A DNA stretch of 64,000 nucleotides from Seison nebaliae. Its lineage: Eukaryota; Rotifera; Pararotatoria; Seisonacea; Seisonidae. Positions 33,939 to 48,000 of this stretch are shown here, in pieces. A program made the translations under genes and the position numbers. Location: NCBI GenBank assembly GCA_023231475.1, contig JALJEE010003011.1:1-64000 (forward strand), in the 5' to 3' direction. Within the stretch, counting starts at the first letter, position 1. Each line of letters begins with the position of its first letter. A model generated the notes under the pieces. That model worked only from the letters and a program-made list of their open reading frames with translations, had not been told where the DNA came from and searched no databases.

Positions 33939-36900
33939 ATGAAGGAGAAGGAAAAGATGACTGTGGACGAGAGTACGTTCGCTGCCTTAGAAATGGACTT
34001 CCAAGAAGTACTGCAAGAATTGACGGGTGATCGGAGTTTAGAGAAATTTAAACTAGAGTATGAGAAATTGCACAAAGCCTTGACCAAATCTCACGAGAGC
34101 GAGAAACGTTTAATGCAAAAATGTCGAGAATTGAATGCGGAAATAGCGGCTAATAACGACAAGGTAAAACGAGCGTTAGCCCTCAGCAAAGAAGACCAAG
34201 ATACGATCCAAACATTGAAATTGGTATAAATTTTGAGTGAAATAAATTTTTTTTGAATTTAATTTATTTTATTTTGATAGGAAATTGAGAAAGCTTGGAA
34301 GACGGTGGATGCTGCACATGAGAAGGAGCAACGAGGAAAAGAAACGATTCAAAGTCTTAAATTGGAAATAAGCAATTTGAGTAAGTTGGTGGAACAAGGC
34401 GCCGGTCTCAATATGGGTCAAGAACACAGGTATTTTATTTGAAATAATATATTAATTCAATTTATTATAAAGTGTGAACGAACTATTGAAAGTGAAGGAT
34501 GAATTGATTTCAGAGCGAGATCAATTATATTTGGAAATGGAAAAATTGAGAGAAGATTTAGAACTGAATCGGGAGAAACAAGCGGAATTGGAGGCATATA
34601 AAACGGAAGCAGATTTGAAGATGCATGATGTTTAATTTTCAACTTATTTCCATTTATTTGAATTCATTCATATTGAAAGTTACATAATGAAATTCAAACG
34701 CAGAGAATGGATGCGCAGAAAGAAGCGAGACGATTGGAACATCTCGAATTGAATTTGAAACAAACGAAAGATTTGTTGGATCAAAAAGAATTAGAAATGA
34801 AGTCGATGGAACAACGAACGGATAAGTTTAAAAGCGAATATAACAAATTGGAAAAGACTATTCGTGATCAAAAAGTTTAGCAGAGTATTCTCATAAATCT
34901 AATAATTATTCGATGTGACATCATAGACAACATTGTCGAAACTACAAACGGAGAATGATAATTTGAATGGGAAATCAGCCAAACTTCAACATGACTATGA
35001 GAATCAGATCGTCCAAAATGATTTCCTCGCTAACGAGAATGCACAACGTGTTCAAGAATTGAAAGTTCTGTTTAAAATGAATTGGTTGAGAAGAGAAGTG
35101 ACTAATTTGTTTCACATATCAGTTACGAGAGGATGAAATAAACGGTTTGAAAAACGATACTAATCGTGTGGCGAAACTGCGTGAAACGGTCCAACGTAAA
35201 TTGAGACAAGTTGAAGATCAGCGAATTTCATTGGAACAAGAGAAAGATTTATTAAAAAATAAAATAATTTCATATGAGAAAGGTTCGTAATTTGATGGTT
35301 TGATTAATGGAAATTTCATTTAACTAATAAAGATATCGAATTGTACAAGAAACAGGCGGATAATCAACAGAAGAAGATTGAAGAATTAACAAAGAATCGT
35401 GATGCTCTTAATAAGAATTTAGTGAAGACGGCGTTAGTCTCTCAACAACAAATGACGATGTTCAAGACACATGAAGCGAATAAGAAGAATCTCCAAATGG
35501 AGATTGGCAAAGCGAAACAAGAATCGCAGAAACAACGTGCCATCATTTTGACATTGGAGAAGGAACGTGATCGTTATATCACTGAAACATCTGATATCAC
35601 TCAGAAAGTGTTACAGTTGATGGAGGAAGTGAAGATTCGTGAAATGTTAATTTATGATTTGAAGAAGAAAGTTGCGGAAACTGAGACAAAGTTGCGTCAA
35701 CAACAAAATTTATATGAGGCAGCGCGAACAGACAGGAATGTCTATTCGAAAAATTTAATAGAATCGAAAGATGAAATCGAAGAGAATGAGAGGAAGTTGA
35801 AGATGATGAATCATCAGATCGATCAATTGAAAGAAGAAATTCTAGGAAAGGAGAACGCTTTAGTGAAAGGTTTCTTTCTTTCTTTTTTAAATTCCTCTTC
35901 AAATCACTCCCATTCCTTCACAGAACATACTGATCATTTGAGAGTGGAGAAAGAGAAAGATAATTATAAAGCTGATTTGCAAAGAATGAAACAACAAGCG
36001 GCTGAAACGAAAGCATTCATCAAAGCACAAGAAGCTGAAGCGAGAAAATTGCTGGACATTATTCAAAAAGCCGATTTAGAACGACAAAAACAAAGGAAAT
36101 GTTTAGATCAAGTTCACTTTAGATAATTATATCCAAATCATCCATGATTCCATAAAAACAATACATTCTCTTTATCAACTTATTTTAGGTGATAGCAGAA
36201 CGAGATATTTTAGGTACACAATTAGTGAGAAGAAATGATGAAATGGGATTATTGTATGAGAAGATCAAAATACAAAAATCGACATTAACTAAAGGTTAAA
36301 TTGTGGATAGATATTGAAGGAGTTGAATGAAATGAATTTTAAGGTGAACTCCAATATGCGGAACGATTGGAAGATATTCGTATTTTGAAATTAGAAATCA
36401 AACGATTGAAACGTGAGAAGATGATTCTGTCGAAGAAACTGAACAATTTGAATGAATTGAAGAAAGAGATCTTTATCATCGAAAAAGAGTTATTGCGAGA
36501 GAAAACGAAGACGAGAGCATTAGAAGAGGAATTGGAAAGTCCGATGAATGTTCATCGTTGGAGGAAATTGGAAGGTTCTCATTCTTATTTAAAAATTCGA
36601 TTCGAAATTTCGTTGAAATTCTCTTTCTTCTCTTCAGGTAATGATCCGGCTGCGTATGAATTAATCATCAAAATTCAAACACTTCAGAAACATCTGATTA
36701 AGAAAACGGAACAATTGATCGAAAAAGGATTACAGTTGGAGGAGAAAGAGAAGTTGTACATCGAATTGAAAGAGATTTTAGCGAGACAACCGGGACCGGA
36801 AGTGACCGATCAATTATCATTAACTCAGAGTCAATTAAAACAACGAATGAAACAATTGAAAGTTTCTTTCCTATCTCAACCTTTCACAAAACATTTATCA

Positions 36901-37321
36901 TTCTTTTTAATTCTTCAATTTTTAGTCTTTGACATCCGAATTGAACATGAGAGAAACTCAATTAGAACATAGTCAATTTGAAGTAGATAAATTAAATACG
37001 GAATTACATGAACTAAAACGAAAATATTTCAAAATGAAACAAGAGAAAGAGCGAAGAGAGTCGGAGGTGAATAAGATAAAGAAGGGACAAATTCAACAAA
37101 ATCCACCACCACCCGTCGCCGACGACCACGACATACCTAAATTCATTGGAGGCGGTTTCAATTTGAGAGCGAATGGTCGTCAAACGAATCAGAGTAATAA
37201 CAACGCTAAAATCAATCTTAACCATAATAATAACAACAGTAACGATATTGAGGATGAGGTGAATGGAACTTCAACACATAACAATGCAGTACAAATAGCA
37301 TCGGTGCCACCAGTCGGATAA
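33939..37321 (+). CDS. CFAP58: Cilia- and flagella-associated protein 58, 12 exons
   Basis: Twelve exons join in frame to 913 residues: 33939-34223, 34281-34429, 34473-34629, 34704-34874, 34927-35064, 35123-35282, 35333-35869, 35924-36111, 36189-36294, 36344-36574, 36638-36861 and 36926-37321. Introns are 43-77 nt, all GT-AG. The N-terminus ESTFAALEMDFQEVLQELTG and later ARQPGPEVTDQL are strongly characteristic of CFAP58 (CCDC147). So are QKQRAIILTLEKERDRYI, VAETETKLRQQQNLYEA and NVHRWRKLEG. The protein is coiled coil throughout and acts in assembly of motile cilia and sperm flagella. The C-terminus keeps the family's short Gly-rich end (FIGGGFNLR) followed by an Asn-rich tail. Confidence 0.95.
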
Positions 37322-37806
37322 GTGAACGACATAGAATAAAGAAATATTTCCTTTTATGAACGAAACGAAAATCGATCTATTTCCAAAAGAATATTTCCAA
37401 ATTATTCTCATTATCATCATCGTGATGGTACCCAAAAGAATTTTATAATTTTCTTTAACTATTTCCCTTCTATATGTATTTTATAAATGAAACGATGAAA
37501 TATAAATGAGAAATAACAGAAAGTTGAAAAATTCCTTTAAGGAAATATTTGTTAATTAATTCTTGTGATTCTGATGATATCTTGTAGCTTTGAACGAATT
37601 TGAAGGTCGATGATGAGTTAATGAATATTCTGTCGATATGTTCTCCATTTCATGAGTAATGGGAAATATTAATTGTCTTCTTATTGTTCTTATTGTTGTT
37701 GGAAGAAAGATTTCCTTAAAAGATGTTCGACTATCCAAGTTAAACTTATGAAATAATTAGTTCATTTAATCTGAAAGTGCAAAAGTCGACTAAAAACAAA
37801 TTTTCC
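37322..37806. other. Short intergenic region between CFAP58 and the TGF-beta-type gene
   Basis: The region is AT-rich with an AATAAA at 37337, just past the CFAP58 stop, that could be its poly(A) signal. A 60-codon minus-strand frame has no features. The downstream gene's promoter is expected here. Confidence 0.5.
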
Positions 37807-38481
37807 ATGACTAGCCATATGATCAATTTATGTTTCATTCTAATCATTCATCTCATAATTCCCTCATCCAAACAACAACAACAACAAAGACAACTCTTCC
37901 ATAAGAATGATCCAATGCAATTATTGTTGGAACGTTTTCAATTGGAGATTTTGAGGAATGTCATTAAACGATCGAATCATTCCGATCAATCGATAATTGA
38001 AATTAACGAGAATAATTTGGATTATTTTCTGGAAAAGTTTGAAAATTTCTATTTTTCCGATTTGCTACTCAATCATGACAAGTACTTGAACCACAACAAT
38101 TTAGAAGTATTAAGAAATGTTGAAGAGAATAATCATTCGACAACGAAAACTTTCTATTGGGCACATCGAACGAAAAAGACGAATAACGGAATGTTAAAGG
38201 AATTTCATCTTCCAACAATCAAATCAACAGCAGAAATTAATCTTCAATTTAAAAATTTGTCAGCCATCCATCGAAATTCGATGAATTATCTTCAAATTAT
38301 TATCTCTGACCAATCGAATATTATTCAACCATCATCTCTGATCTGGCATTTAATCAATAATCGATTAATCATTCAAATCGAATTAAATTTTCAGAATGTT
38401 ATTTTCGTACAAATTCCTTCCAATCTCAACTCTCAATTATCAGACATTCATCAAACTTTCATTCTTCTTCGTCATCATCAT

Positions 38482-38545
<64 letters not shown>

Positions 38546-39012
38546 TAGAGCAAAAACAAAATTACCCACAGCAACAACAACAACAACAACAAAGGAGGAA
38601 AGATAGAAATTATAGAAAAATCGATGGAATTAATATCGTTCCCAAATTTTACAGACATCGATATATGAAGAAACGAATTAATCTGAGATCAAAACGTGAT
38701 ATCTTCTCTCAACTTTGTCGAAAACGGAAATATTTAGTCTATTTTAAAACCATCAGAATGCCATGGATTCTCCAACCGAAATATATCAATTTGGGACATT
38801 GTGAAGGATTTTGTCCACAAGGTAAATATTTCGATTTAGTCTCTCAATTGATGGACATGGGACTAGAGGCTCCACCCTCCGATTATTTGTGTACGAATTG
38901 TCGTGTGAAGAATTATCGTGATGTGGAAATTCTATATCGACATCCCGAAACGAAACAATTGACAAGCGAATTATTTCATGACGCCCTCATTGACAGTTGT
39001 AAATGTTTCTGA
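37807..39012 (+). CDS. Divergent TGF-beta-superfamily ligand
   Basis: From the ATG at 37807 the frame gives 401 residues. A hydrophobic secretion signal lies at about residues 5-20 (INLCFILIIHLIIPSS). A poorly conserved pro-region with two CAA-encoded poly-Q blocks follows. A furin-type site RSKR precedes a mature peptide of 104 residues. Mature cysteines fall at 7, 34, 38, 65, 68, 101 and 103, the seven-cysteine cystine-knot pattern of the superfamily. The first strand (KYLVYFKTIRMPWILQPKYI) matches 'LYVDF.D.GW.DWI..P.GY'. The normally adjacent fourth and fifth cysteines are instead CTNC. The mature region is too divergent to assign to BMP, activin or TGF-beta subgroups. The open frame runs further upstream to 37777 but without an ATG. 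Confidence 0.82.
38475..38600 (+). repeat. CAA-rich coding repeat (poly-Q) in the TGF-beta-type pro-region
   Basis: A near-pure CAA run of about 20 codons is followed, after a short gap, by a second shorter run. It lies inside the pro-peptide and upstream of the furin-type site. Confidence 0.9.
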
Positions 39013-40095
39013 AATGTCGAATGGACATGTTCTCCGGAAGAATTGCAGATCGAACCATTTCCAGAATGGAGGATGGTACTCGAATAAATCCGAATATTTT
39101 CCCCACATAAAATATAAATAATTAATTTAATTACAAATAAATTCGAATAAGATAAATGAAGAGAGGAAGATGGAAACCAGATTGAGTTTCTCATCGATAA
39201 AACTGAGAAAAAAATATAAAAATAAATAAGAAATTTTTTCTTTCAATTCAAAAATGAAATTTTTAAATAAAATTTTGATGATAACTGTCTGGTCGATTTA
39301 GGAGCGTCTAGTCATGACCTAATTAAATAATGATCTGGAATAGAAATATATACTTACATATGAAATACATGTACTGTATGGAATGCATAAAATTGATGAG
39401 TGAAAATGAAAGGATCGATCTTCTGTGATTCGATGATGACGATCGATCTCCAAACGGATTCGCCGGTTTTCTTTTGGAGATTGCCGGGAAAGAAGAATGA
39501 ACCGGGAAAAAATTTAAAGAAGTTTTTATAAGAGTTTCATAAATATTGAAAGAGAAAGAAAGATTTCTTGATTCGATTCATTCATTTCTGATAGTCTCTC
39601 ACGAATCATTTTTCTTGAATAAATTTTTATTGGTACTCATTCTTTTTAAACTGACGACGATTTGTGGGTGCGTAATAGAATTAGATCGATTGTCAATATA
39701 AATTCGAATAATTTTCTTCTTCTATTATAAAATCGATTTTAATGGAACTCGAATCGAATCTTATGCAACTGATCAATTATCGATTAATTATTGATCGATT
39801 ATCGATTAATAATTGATCAGTTAAATTAAACCGAATAAAATGATATACATAGATTGATGAAAGAATGAAAAATCAAATTAAATTCAATCTGGATGGAATT
39901 GTTCTTTCGCTTCAAAGACAATCCTACAAAAAGGAACCAATTCTTCTCTTCCACTTTTCCATATTCCACACACATTTACACATTTACACACACACACACA
40001 CATACACATCGATTAACATCAAGAGTCAAACATTCTATTTTCAATAAATTAATTTCTTCGTCAACTCTCTGGATGTGGAGGTGGAGAGAAGATCA
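39013..40095. other. Convergent 3' intergenic region
   Basis: The TGF-beta-type gene ends at the left and the giant minus-strand gene ends at the right, so this is a shared 3' region. It contains an inverted repeat at 39767-39822 and a CA run near 39988-40006. No gene is supported. Confidence 0.6.
39767..39822. repeat. Inverted repeat with 14-bp perfect arms
   Basis: AACTGATCAATTAT at 39767-39780 is matched exactly by its reverse complement at 39809-39822. The 28-nt centre is itself made of ATCGATTAAT-type palindromic words. Confidence 0.85.
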
Positions 40096-42001
40096 TCAAT
40101 TGGAAGAATCGATATTGGAAGAATAGAGGAAGAACTCAGATAGATGTTCGACGAATTGGTGTGGAAATCGGATGGAAAACAAATGTAAAATTTCCGAGGC
40201 ATGTTTGGTGCACGTGTCTGGGAAAGCAATCATGGACATGAGAACACCTTTGATTGTGTGTTGAAATAGTCGTTGACAACGTTCGTCACCTGATGCATTC
40301 GCCAATGTATACAGGTGGGTAAGAAGTGTGGATGAGTGGCGGGACAATTGTTCACCTCGATGAATGGACAACTCGTCGAACGCAACACGATAAATAAAGA
40401 GACGCTCCTCAAAACTCATCGAACTTCTTAGACATTCCACGACGATTGGAACGAAAGCATATAATGAATTGACGTAACGTAACACTTGTGGTACGTGACG
40501 GAAGCCGAAAGTGAGCATATGATGGAAATACGATTTCTCCAATAACATGTTGTGAAGGGAACGACCAATGACACAACTCATTTCAACGGAAGGAGCAGTT
40601 GTCAAATAATTCTTCTGATTATCTTCGATCAATCCCATAAAATCGAGTAACTTCATCATAGCTGTCACGTTCTGTAAGGTGAGAAGATTCTGTTTCAATG
40701 AATCCATTTCTCCTTCACTTGTCACATTGTATCGGAGGAGATTGACTTGCATATCTTTATCAAACATGATCGGTTGATCAAGAGTTGATTTGATGGTACT
40801 TAAAATTTTGGTGATGGAACTCTGTTGTTCCATCATCTGATTTTTATATTCTTTCTGAATGAGTTCTCGTTTGGCTTTAGTGAATCGTTCGAATTTCTGT
40901 CTTTCCTGATTCTCTTTATCATCTTCATTCGGTTTCAATTGAATATTTTGTTCTTTCTTCTGCAAATTATTCTCATTATTTATTCGATGATTATTCATTC
41001 TCAAATTGTTGGGAAAACGTTGATTGTTGAGGAGACGTTGATTATTCATTATTCTCTCATTTATCATTTTCTGATTATTCATCGATCGTTGATTATTCAT
41101 AATTGATTTCATTGGAATATTCTTTCCTCCATATCGATCATCTTCATCTAATCGATTATTTTCTTCTTCCTCCTCATTATCATTATCATCATCATCATCA
41201 TCGTCATCAATTCGACCTTCCTCCTCACTCGAATTATTCACTGCTCCCTCCTCCTCTTCTTGTATGGCACCTTCTTCTGGAATATCATTGTTGTTGTTAT
41301 TGTTGAAATTGAGCATTCGATTAGGCATGATAATATTCGATTTGTGGAATCGGAAAATCATAGGTTGTTCTTGAAGATTTTTTGCTTTTTTTCTCAATCG
41401 TTTCCGTTTCTTCTTTATCGGTTTTACCGATTTCTCATCTTTCTTCAATCTCAATTGACATAATTGACGAGATAATTGATCGTTAATGTCATTCATAAAT
41501 AAATAAGAAAATTTATTGAAATTATTTCCTAAAGAATTATTGAAAAATTTCTTATTTCCATCCATATTCATTTCGTCATTCAATGTCAAATTAAAATCAT
41601 CCAATTCATTCTCGTTCATTGTCACGTCTTCAACTGATGAGGAGAAAATGACAGTTTTCTTTATTATTTTATCATCATCACCAACTAATAATGGTTTCTT
41701 TCCGTTATTATTATAAACATTTTTCCCTTCATTCATCGCACTTCCATCACTTCTCTCCATTTCCGATTCGTCAAATTCATATTTCAATGAAGAAGAATAT
41801 CGTTTATCCTCCGTCGTATCCGTATCACTCTCATCGAAATCGGTACATGTCGAACAATTGTCACTGTGAGTGCTGGAAGAATAATCGGAATTGTCGAACA
41901 TTTCCATTCCACCAACATTCATCATATTTTGTTGCATTTGATGCATTTGTTGCATCTGTTGTTGTTGTTGTTGTTGTTGCATTTGATGTTGTTGCATTTG
42001 A

Positions 42002-42037
<36 letters not shown>

Positions 42038-45000
42038 GGATGTAACATATTGTTTTGCATTTGATGATGAATAAATGTTTGTTGCATTTGATGATGTGTT
42101 GGCATCATATTTTGACGATGTATCGGTAAAGTTTGTTGTTGAATAGGAATATGAGATTGCATTGGATATACTCCTTTCCCATAAAACTTCCCACGATTAT
42201 CTTTATCATTATTCGTATCATCAAACATACTATAATTGAACACATATTTCCCTTGTTGTTGTTTTTGTTGTTGTTTACGGAATTTATTCTCACGAAAATG
42301 ATAAACCAGATCACTATCATCATTTCCTCTTTCCACTTTCTCTCCATCTTGATATTCTTGTTGGTCCATCAGAATGACATCCTTCTCGATCGCTAATTCG
42401 AAATCATCTCCATCCAGATCGAATTGCTTATAATTTCCTTTAGTACCAACGACATTTCGTGATTTCACTATTTCTTGTTCATTTCCATATTGTTGTTGAT
42501 TTCCAATCGATTGATTTTGATTTTTTCGATTTCCCAATAATGAAAAGTATTCTTTTCGATTTCCAATAATTCGTTTCATCATCTTATCATCTTTCAATCT
42601 CTTCTTTCCGTTATTCAAATGGATTTTGTGAGTGGAAAAAGCGAAAGCTGATTCAGGACTGAATGCGGACATAAATGACGCTGGAATTTGAGGATTAGTT
42701 GAGAGAGCTGCTTGAATTCTTAATTCTTCTCCATCCATCGAACCATTCGCTAATGCATCGAATGAAATTGATTGACTATGTCTATTCAATTTGTGTTGGA
42801 TCTGTTTCATATCGACTAAATTCAATGAATTCGCCGCATTATATGGAAGAACTGGTGTCGTTTTATTTTGACGAATTGGTTCGCCCAATTGTACATATCG
42901 ATTTGCCATATTATGAATGAATCGATTATGATATACGGAATTCAAAATTAATTTCTCTGACACTTTATTCATGATGGTAAAACATTCCATAATAATTTTA
43001 AATAAATAAATATTATCAATCATATCTAATCGGAGGAAGTCGAGAATCTTCATCGGATTCATCGATAATGAATCGAACGGACGAAATTCAGCAATCGACG
43101 AACAATCATGATCATTTAGACAAAGTAATCGATTCAATTCATATACAGTTCGTTCAACACATTCTTTCATGTCGATACGGAGGAACATGGCTTTCCAATC
43201 ATTCAACAATTTCTTCCAAATTCGACGATTATTCAAAAATTTATTAGATTCGAAATTGAGATGATTCTTCAATTCTAATTCTTTCACTTCAATTATTTTC
43301 TCCAAATTCTCCATCAATTCATCTTCGTTATCTATTTCTTCAATTTCACTCCAATATCGTTCACGTACAAATTGATCATATGATATTCGATTGTATATCA
43401 TGGGTAATTCATTCATATCAATATTATTCATATCATCTTCGAATAAAATTAATCGATAATTATCATCACTATTTACCACTTGTAAGAAGTTGCACAACTC
43501 CCAACTATCTCGACCAGTGACATTGAAGAATTCATATTTCTTCTTTTCATCCAACATTTGTCGATCGATCACCATCGACGACCAACAACATTTCCTACAA
43601 TTTCCATTATCACAAACTTTATCTTCTTTCTCTTCTTCATCTTCTTTCGATTCAATTTCTTCTTGTGATTTATCTTCATATTTATCTTCATTCATCTTTT
43701 CATCTTCATCAATTTCATCATCAATTTCATCATTCTCCAATTCAATATCATCATATAATTCTGATAAATATTCATCAATTTCATCATACTCTTCCATTTC
43801 ATCATCATCATCATTACCATCATCATCATTATTATCGTCTTCTTCATTCATATCCATATCAATATTGTTATTGTTGTTGTTTCTATTACGAAAGACGAAT
43901 GAATGAATATTCATCTTGTCATCTGTTTCACCATATTCATTTTCTTCATTCAACATAAATAAATCATCATCATCAAAATTTTCGTCATCGTCATCGATAT
44001 TTAAATGTCTGATATTTCGAAATCTCTTCCGTAAATCGAATGAGACGATTCCTTTAAATTCATTCATACGTTCCGCCAATCTCTCCCATTGGTCATTCTC
44101 GGACGCTGTCGAACATTCTTCTCCTTCTTCATATTCTGGTTCCTCTTTCACTTTCGTTACTTCATTAATTTGAATTTCTTCCTCTTCTTCCTCTTCGTCG
44201 TCATCCTCCAATTCTTCTTCAGATATAAATTCCTGAAAATTATTTGATGAATGTTCAAGAGAAAACAAATAATTCTCTTCGTCTGATCTCTCATCCATCA
44301 AACTCATCGTACCAATTGGAGATGGCGATTTACTCAATTCTTTCTTCTTTTTCTTCTTCTTCTTTGGAGTACGCTCTACCATAATCTCACCTTCTTCTTC
44401 ACCTTCAATGATTTCGTCTTCACTTTCTGATTGAATAATTTTCGTGTTCCATATCTGATATGGAAATAATCTCTGATTTCTATTATAACTCTTTAATAAT
44501 TTCCCTTTTTTTCTCCGATATTTTTTCAAGATCGGTCTCCGATAAATTACATCGATCTTCATATAATCATTACCATCATTATTGTTATTATTATCACTGT
44601 TACTATCATCACAATTCAGTTTATAATTATCAGAATTAATTTCACATTCCATCAAATTAATCTCGTCACCATCTTCCTCCATTATTCCTTCTGATAATGA
44701 TGTACCCAATGGAATATCACGAATAATTGGAGAATGATTCTTTTCATGATCATCCTCCTCTTCCATTTCAATATCTTGAATGATCGTTTCATTTCCTGTA
44801 AATCCGTCAATAATTAACATTTTCCGATTCTCATAATAATTGTAGAGAATGGATCCATTCTCATAAAATTCGTCATTTCCATAATTCCATCGTTGATTCC
44901 TATTAGAGAAGGTCCATTCTTTGAAATGTTTGAACTTCTTTAAATTTTCTTCGAATTTCAATCGATTTCTTTCCATCTTCAATTGATTAATCGACTTCTC

Positions 45001-48000
45001 GAAATTTTTCGTCTTTTTATTCCTCTGATGGAGTAATTCTAATAATTCTCTTAATCTTCCCAATACTTTATCATTGAACTGACATGAACAACCACATTCA
45101 TCCATTTCATTCTTAATCTGATTAATTGTTTCATTCGTATCGACAATTTGTTGGATGGGTAAAGAATTGGAAGAATGAATTGGATCAATCGAATAAACGA
45201 TATTAGCTCGAACACTTTCCATTCTTTTTCCACATGAATCGAATATCGCTCTCAAAAATGAATTGTTCTGATGAGCGATATTCAAAGAGATTGGAGGATA
45301 AGCGACTAGACGAATATTGATTAAATCCGAACATTCCATATCGACCGTATTAATCGATTGGAAATATTCAGAAAGTAAATAAGAAATTGTTGGCGAGAGA
45401 AATTGGTTGACTGATTGAATTCTCATGAGAATATAATAATAATATTGAATAGGAAATGCTTTCAATGGATCTTCTCGAAAATGGATATAATCAATTGCTA
45501 ATGATGTATGACTTGTATGATATTGAGGAAGGAATCCATCTGGTAATTGAAACTCTTTTGGAAGAACATTACATATCGCCCATCTTTCCAATTCGAATTT
45601 TAATAAATAAATTAACAGAAATATTTTTCTTGGAACTTGATCATTTGAACAAGAATGAATTTTCATATATTCCATCAATTCATCTTTACCAATCGTCGGA
45701 GCCATTAAACTGGTGGTTGATGGTAGAAATAACGGTTCTCGATTCATACCTTTAATTAATGAATAATGATAATATGAGATGACTAATTGTTGAATACGTT
45801 TTGGTAGAAGTGTCAAATCTAATTCATCGACGAAATCATCGAAACCGTCATTCATACCGTTCGATTGCAATTGGAATGGAATAAAATGATTTTCAATAAA
45901 ATTTTTAATTCTCTTACAGAAATCATTCAATGTGGGATTGGTGATGAAAAGGTATGATAAGGAGAAATGTAAATTTTCAATGAAACTGATTGTGGAACAT
46001 AATAATTTCGATGTTCCCAATAGAGAAGATGAATCGCAAATTTTCTTTCCTAATTCTTCGAATGATGATAATAAATCAAATTGATGATTAAATAAATATT
46101 TTGAAATGAGATCGATATTTGAATGCCAAATAATAAATGGGTTTGTCTTTCTCATAATCATATCATAATAAAAATAGACGAACATCTTCTCCGCCGACGT
46201 TATCGAGAGAATGAGATAAAGTTTATGATTTCCATTTACTTTATCTGTTGGATTCGTTCCCAGATAATCCTCACACAATTGATGACTTTGAGAAAACGAG
46301 TCAAATGAAGGACGATTATAATTCTCGTTAGATGTTCCAATGGAACAAGAAGAAGTGGATGATGGAATTAAATCTGATTTTGATTGTACATTCGATGGGA
46401 ATTCGGGTGGGAGATATGGTTCATGAAATGACATATCATCATGAAATGATGTGGAGAAAATAAAGTTTGAGAATTGTTTCACTGAATTCTCTCTAGCTGT
46501 TAAATTCTGATTATATTGAGCATCTTGACGACGTCGAATTGTCAATTTGAATGATTCATCAACAACATTCATTTCTTGTAAATAATCTAAAAGAAAATCA
46601 TTCATTCTCATATAAAGAATTCGACTAAATGATTTCGTCGACGTATTCACCGAATCCATCGATTGATCAGTGAACATCGAAGTGATGGAAATGGATTGTT
46701 GAATTGTCGTTGTCGAATCATCTCTTCCCACATAATTTCCGTTTGTCTCATTTCTATTATCTACTTGAACAATACGACCATCTTTAATGGAAGTTTCCAT
46801 AATTGTACCGTTTGATAATTCCATATCAGATGGAAAATTATTACCAAATAAATATGACGATGATGGTAATCGTTTATTATCAGTAGCAGATGATGGTCTT
46901 ATATCGATGGATGAATCTCGAACGAATAAACCAGCAGACGTGTCAGATATTTGAGGAAATATTCGTTGAACAAATAATGGAATTTGCATCGAATAATCCA
47001 AATAAGAATCACAATATTGATAATTGGAAGCAACGAGACATTGAAGAGTGGAATAATTATCGAATAATTTCGTAAAAAATGAATAATATTTATCATTCTC
47101 CTCTTCATTCTCATCAGTAAGACTATGAATATTAATTATATTTTGTTTCATCGGTTCTTGACTAATCCTTCTACAATATTCATTCAATACAGCATAACGC
47201 CACATCGATAAATGTGGCAATTGGAAGAAGAGAAGTAACAAAGAGAAATTATCAGCTAATTGACTAGTCAGACCAACAGGAAAGAAAACAAAGACAGATA
47301 AACATTCATTCATCTCTTGTAATTTGGAGGGATATCTCAACATTTGTAACAAATATAAACATTCTACTTTGTTCCATGTGCGAGTGAGAAAGATGAATAA
47401 TAATTGCATCATCAAATCTAATCGATCATCTGATAATTCCATATTATTCACAATTATACCACAACGACCACTCTCATATCGACGATAATCATAATAAAAC
47501 GGTTTCTCCAACGAACTTTCATTTAGTCGACGTTTCTTTCTCATTTTTCGTCTTCTCATCGATATCTTTCCAATCATCGTGGAGAATAATCGATAATCGA
47601 TCAAATAACCTTCATTCACTAAATTGTCATCGATGTCGAAATGTTGTCCGATGAAGGATCGGCTCCTTCTCTCTAATCGTCGTCTCTTTCTCTCCATCGA
47701 CGATTCCAATTGATCATTATAAACCAATTTCAATTGATAATTATTCAAATATTCAAAATTATTTTTATTCTTCTTCTTTTTCATCTTTTCATCAATCGTA
47801 TCGGAAACAATGAAAAATTTGTAATCATCTATCATAATATCATCAATATTCATTTCATTTCCGTTTTCTTTCATTGTCTGATCTCCATCAATCGTCTCTA
47901 TAAATCTCGATTGCTCTTGAATAATCTCATCAGAATTATCATATTCTGGAAATAATTTCTTGATTAATTCATGATAATTCAATGAAATATTATCAATTTT

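Noticed and set aside
37777-37806. Upstream start for the TGF-beta-type gene
   Set aside because: The extension begins with GTG and has no ATG; the ATG at 37807 directly precedes the signal-peptide-like helix.
41691-44173. Several plus-strand frames of poly-Val, poly-His and poly-Ser across the giant gene
   Set aside because: They are complements of the Gln-, Asp- and Glu-rich codons of the minus-strand gene.
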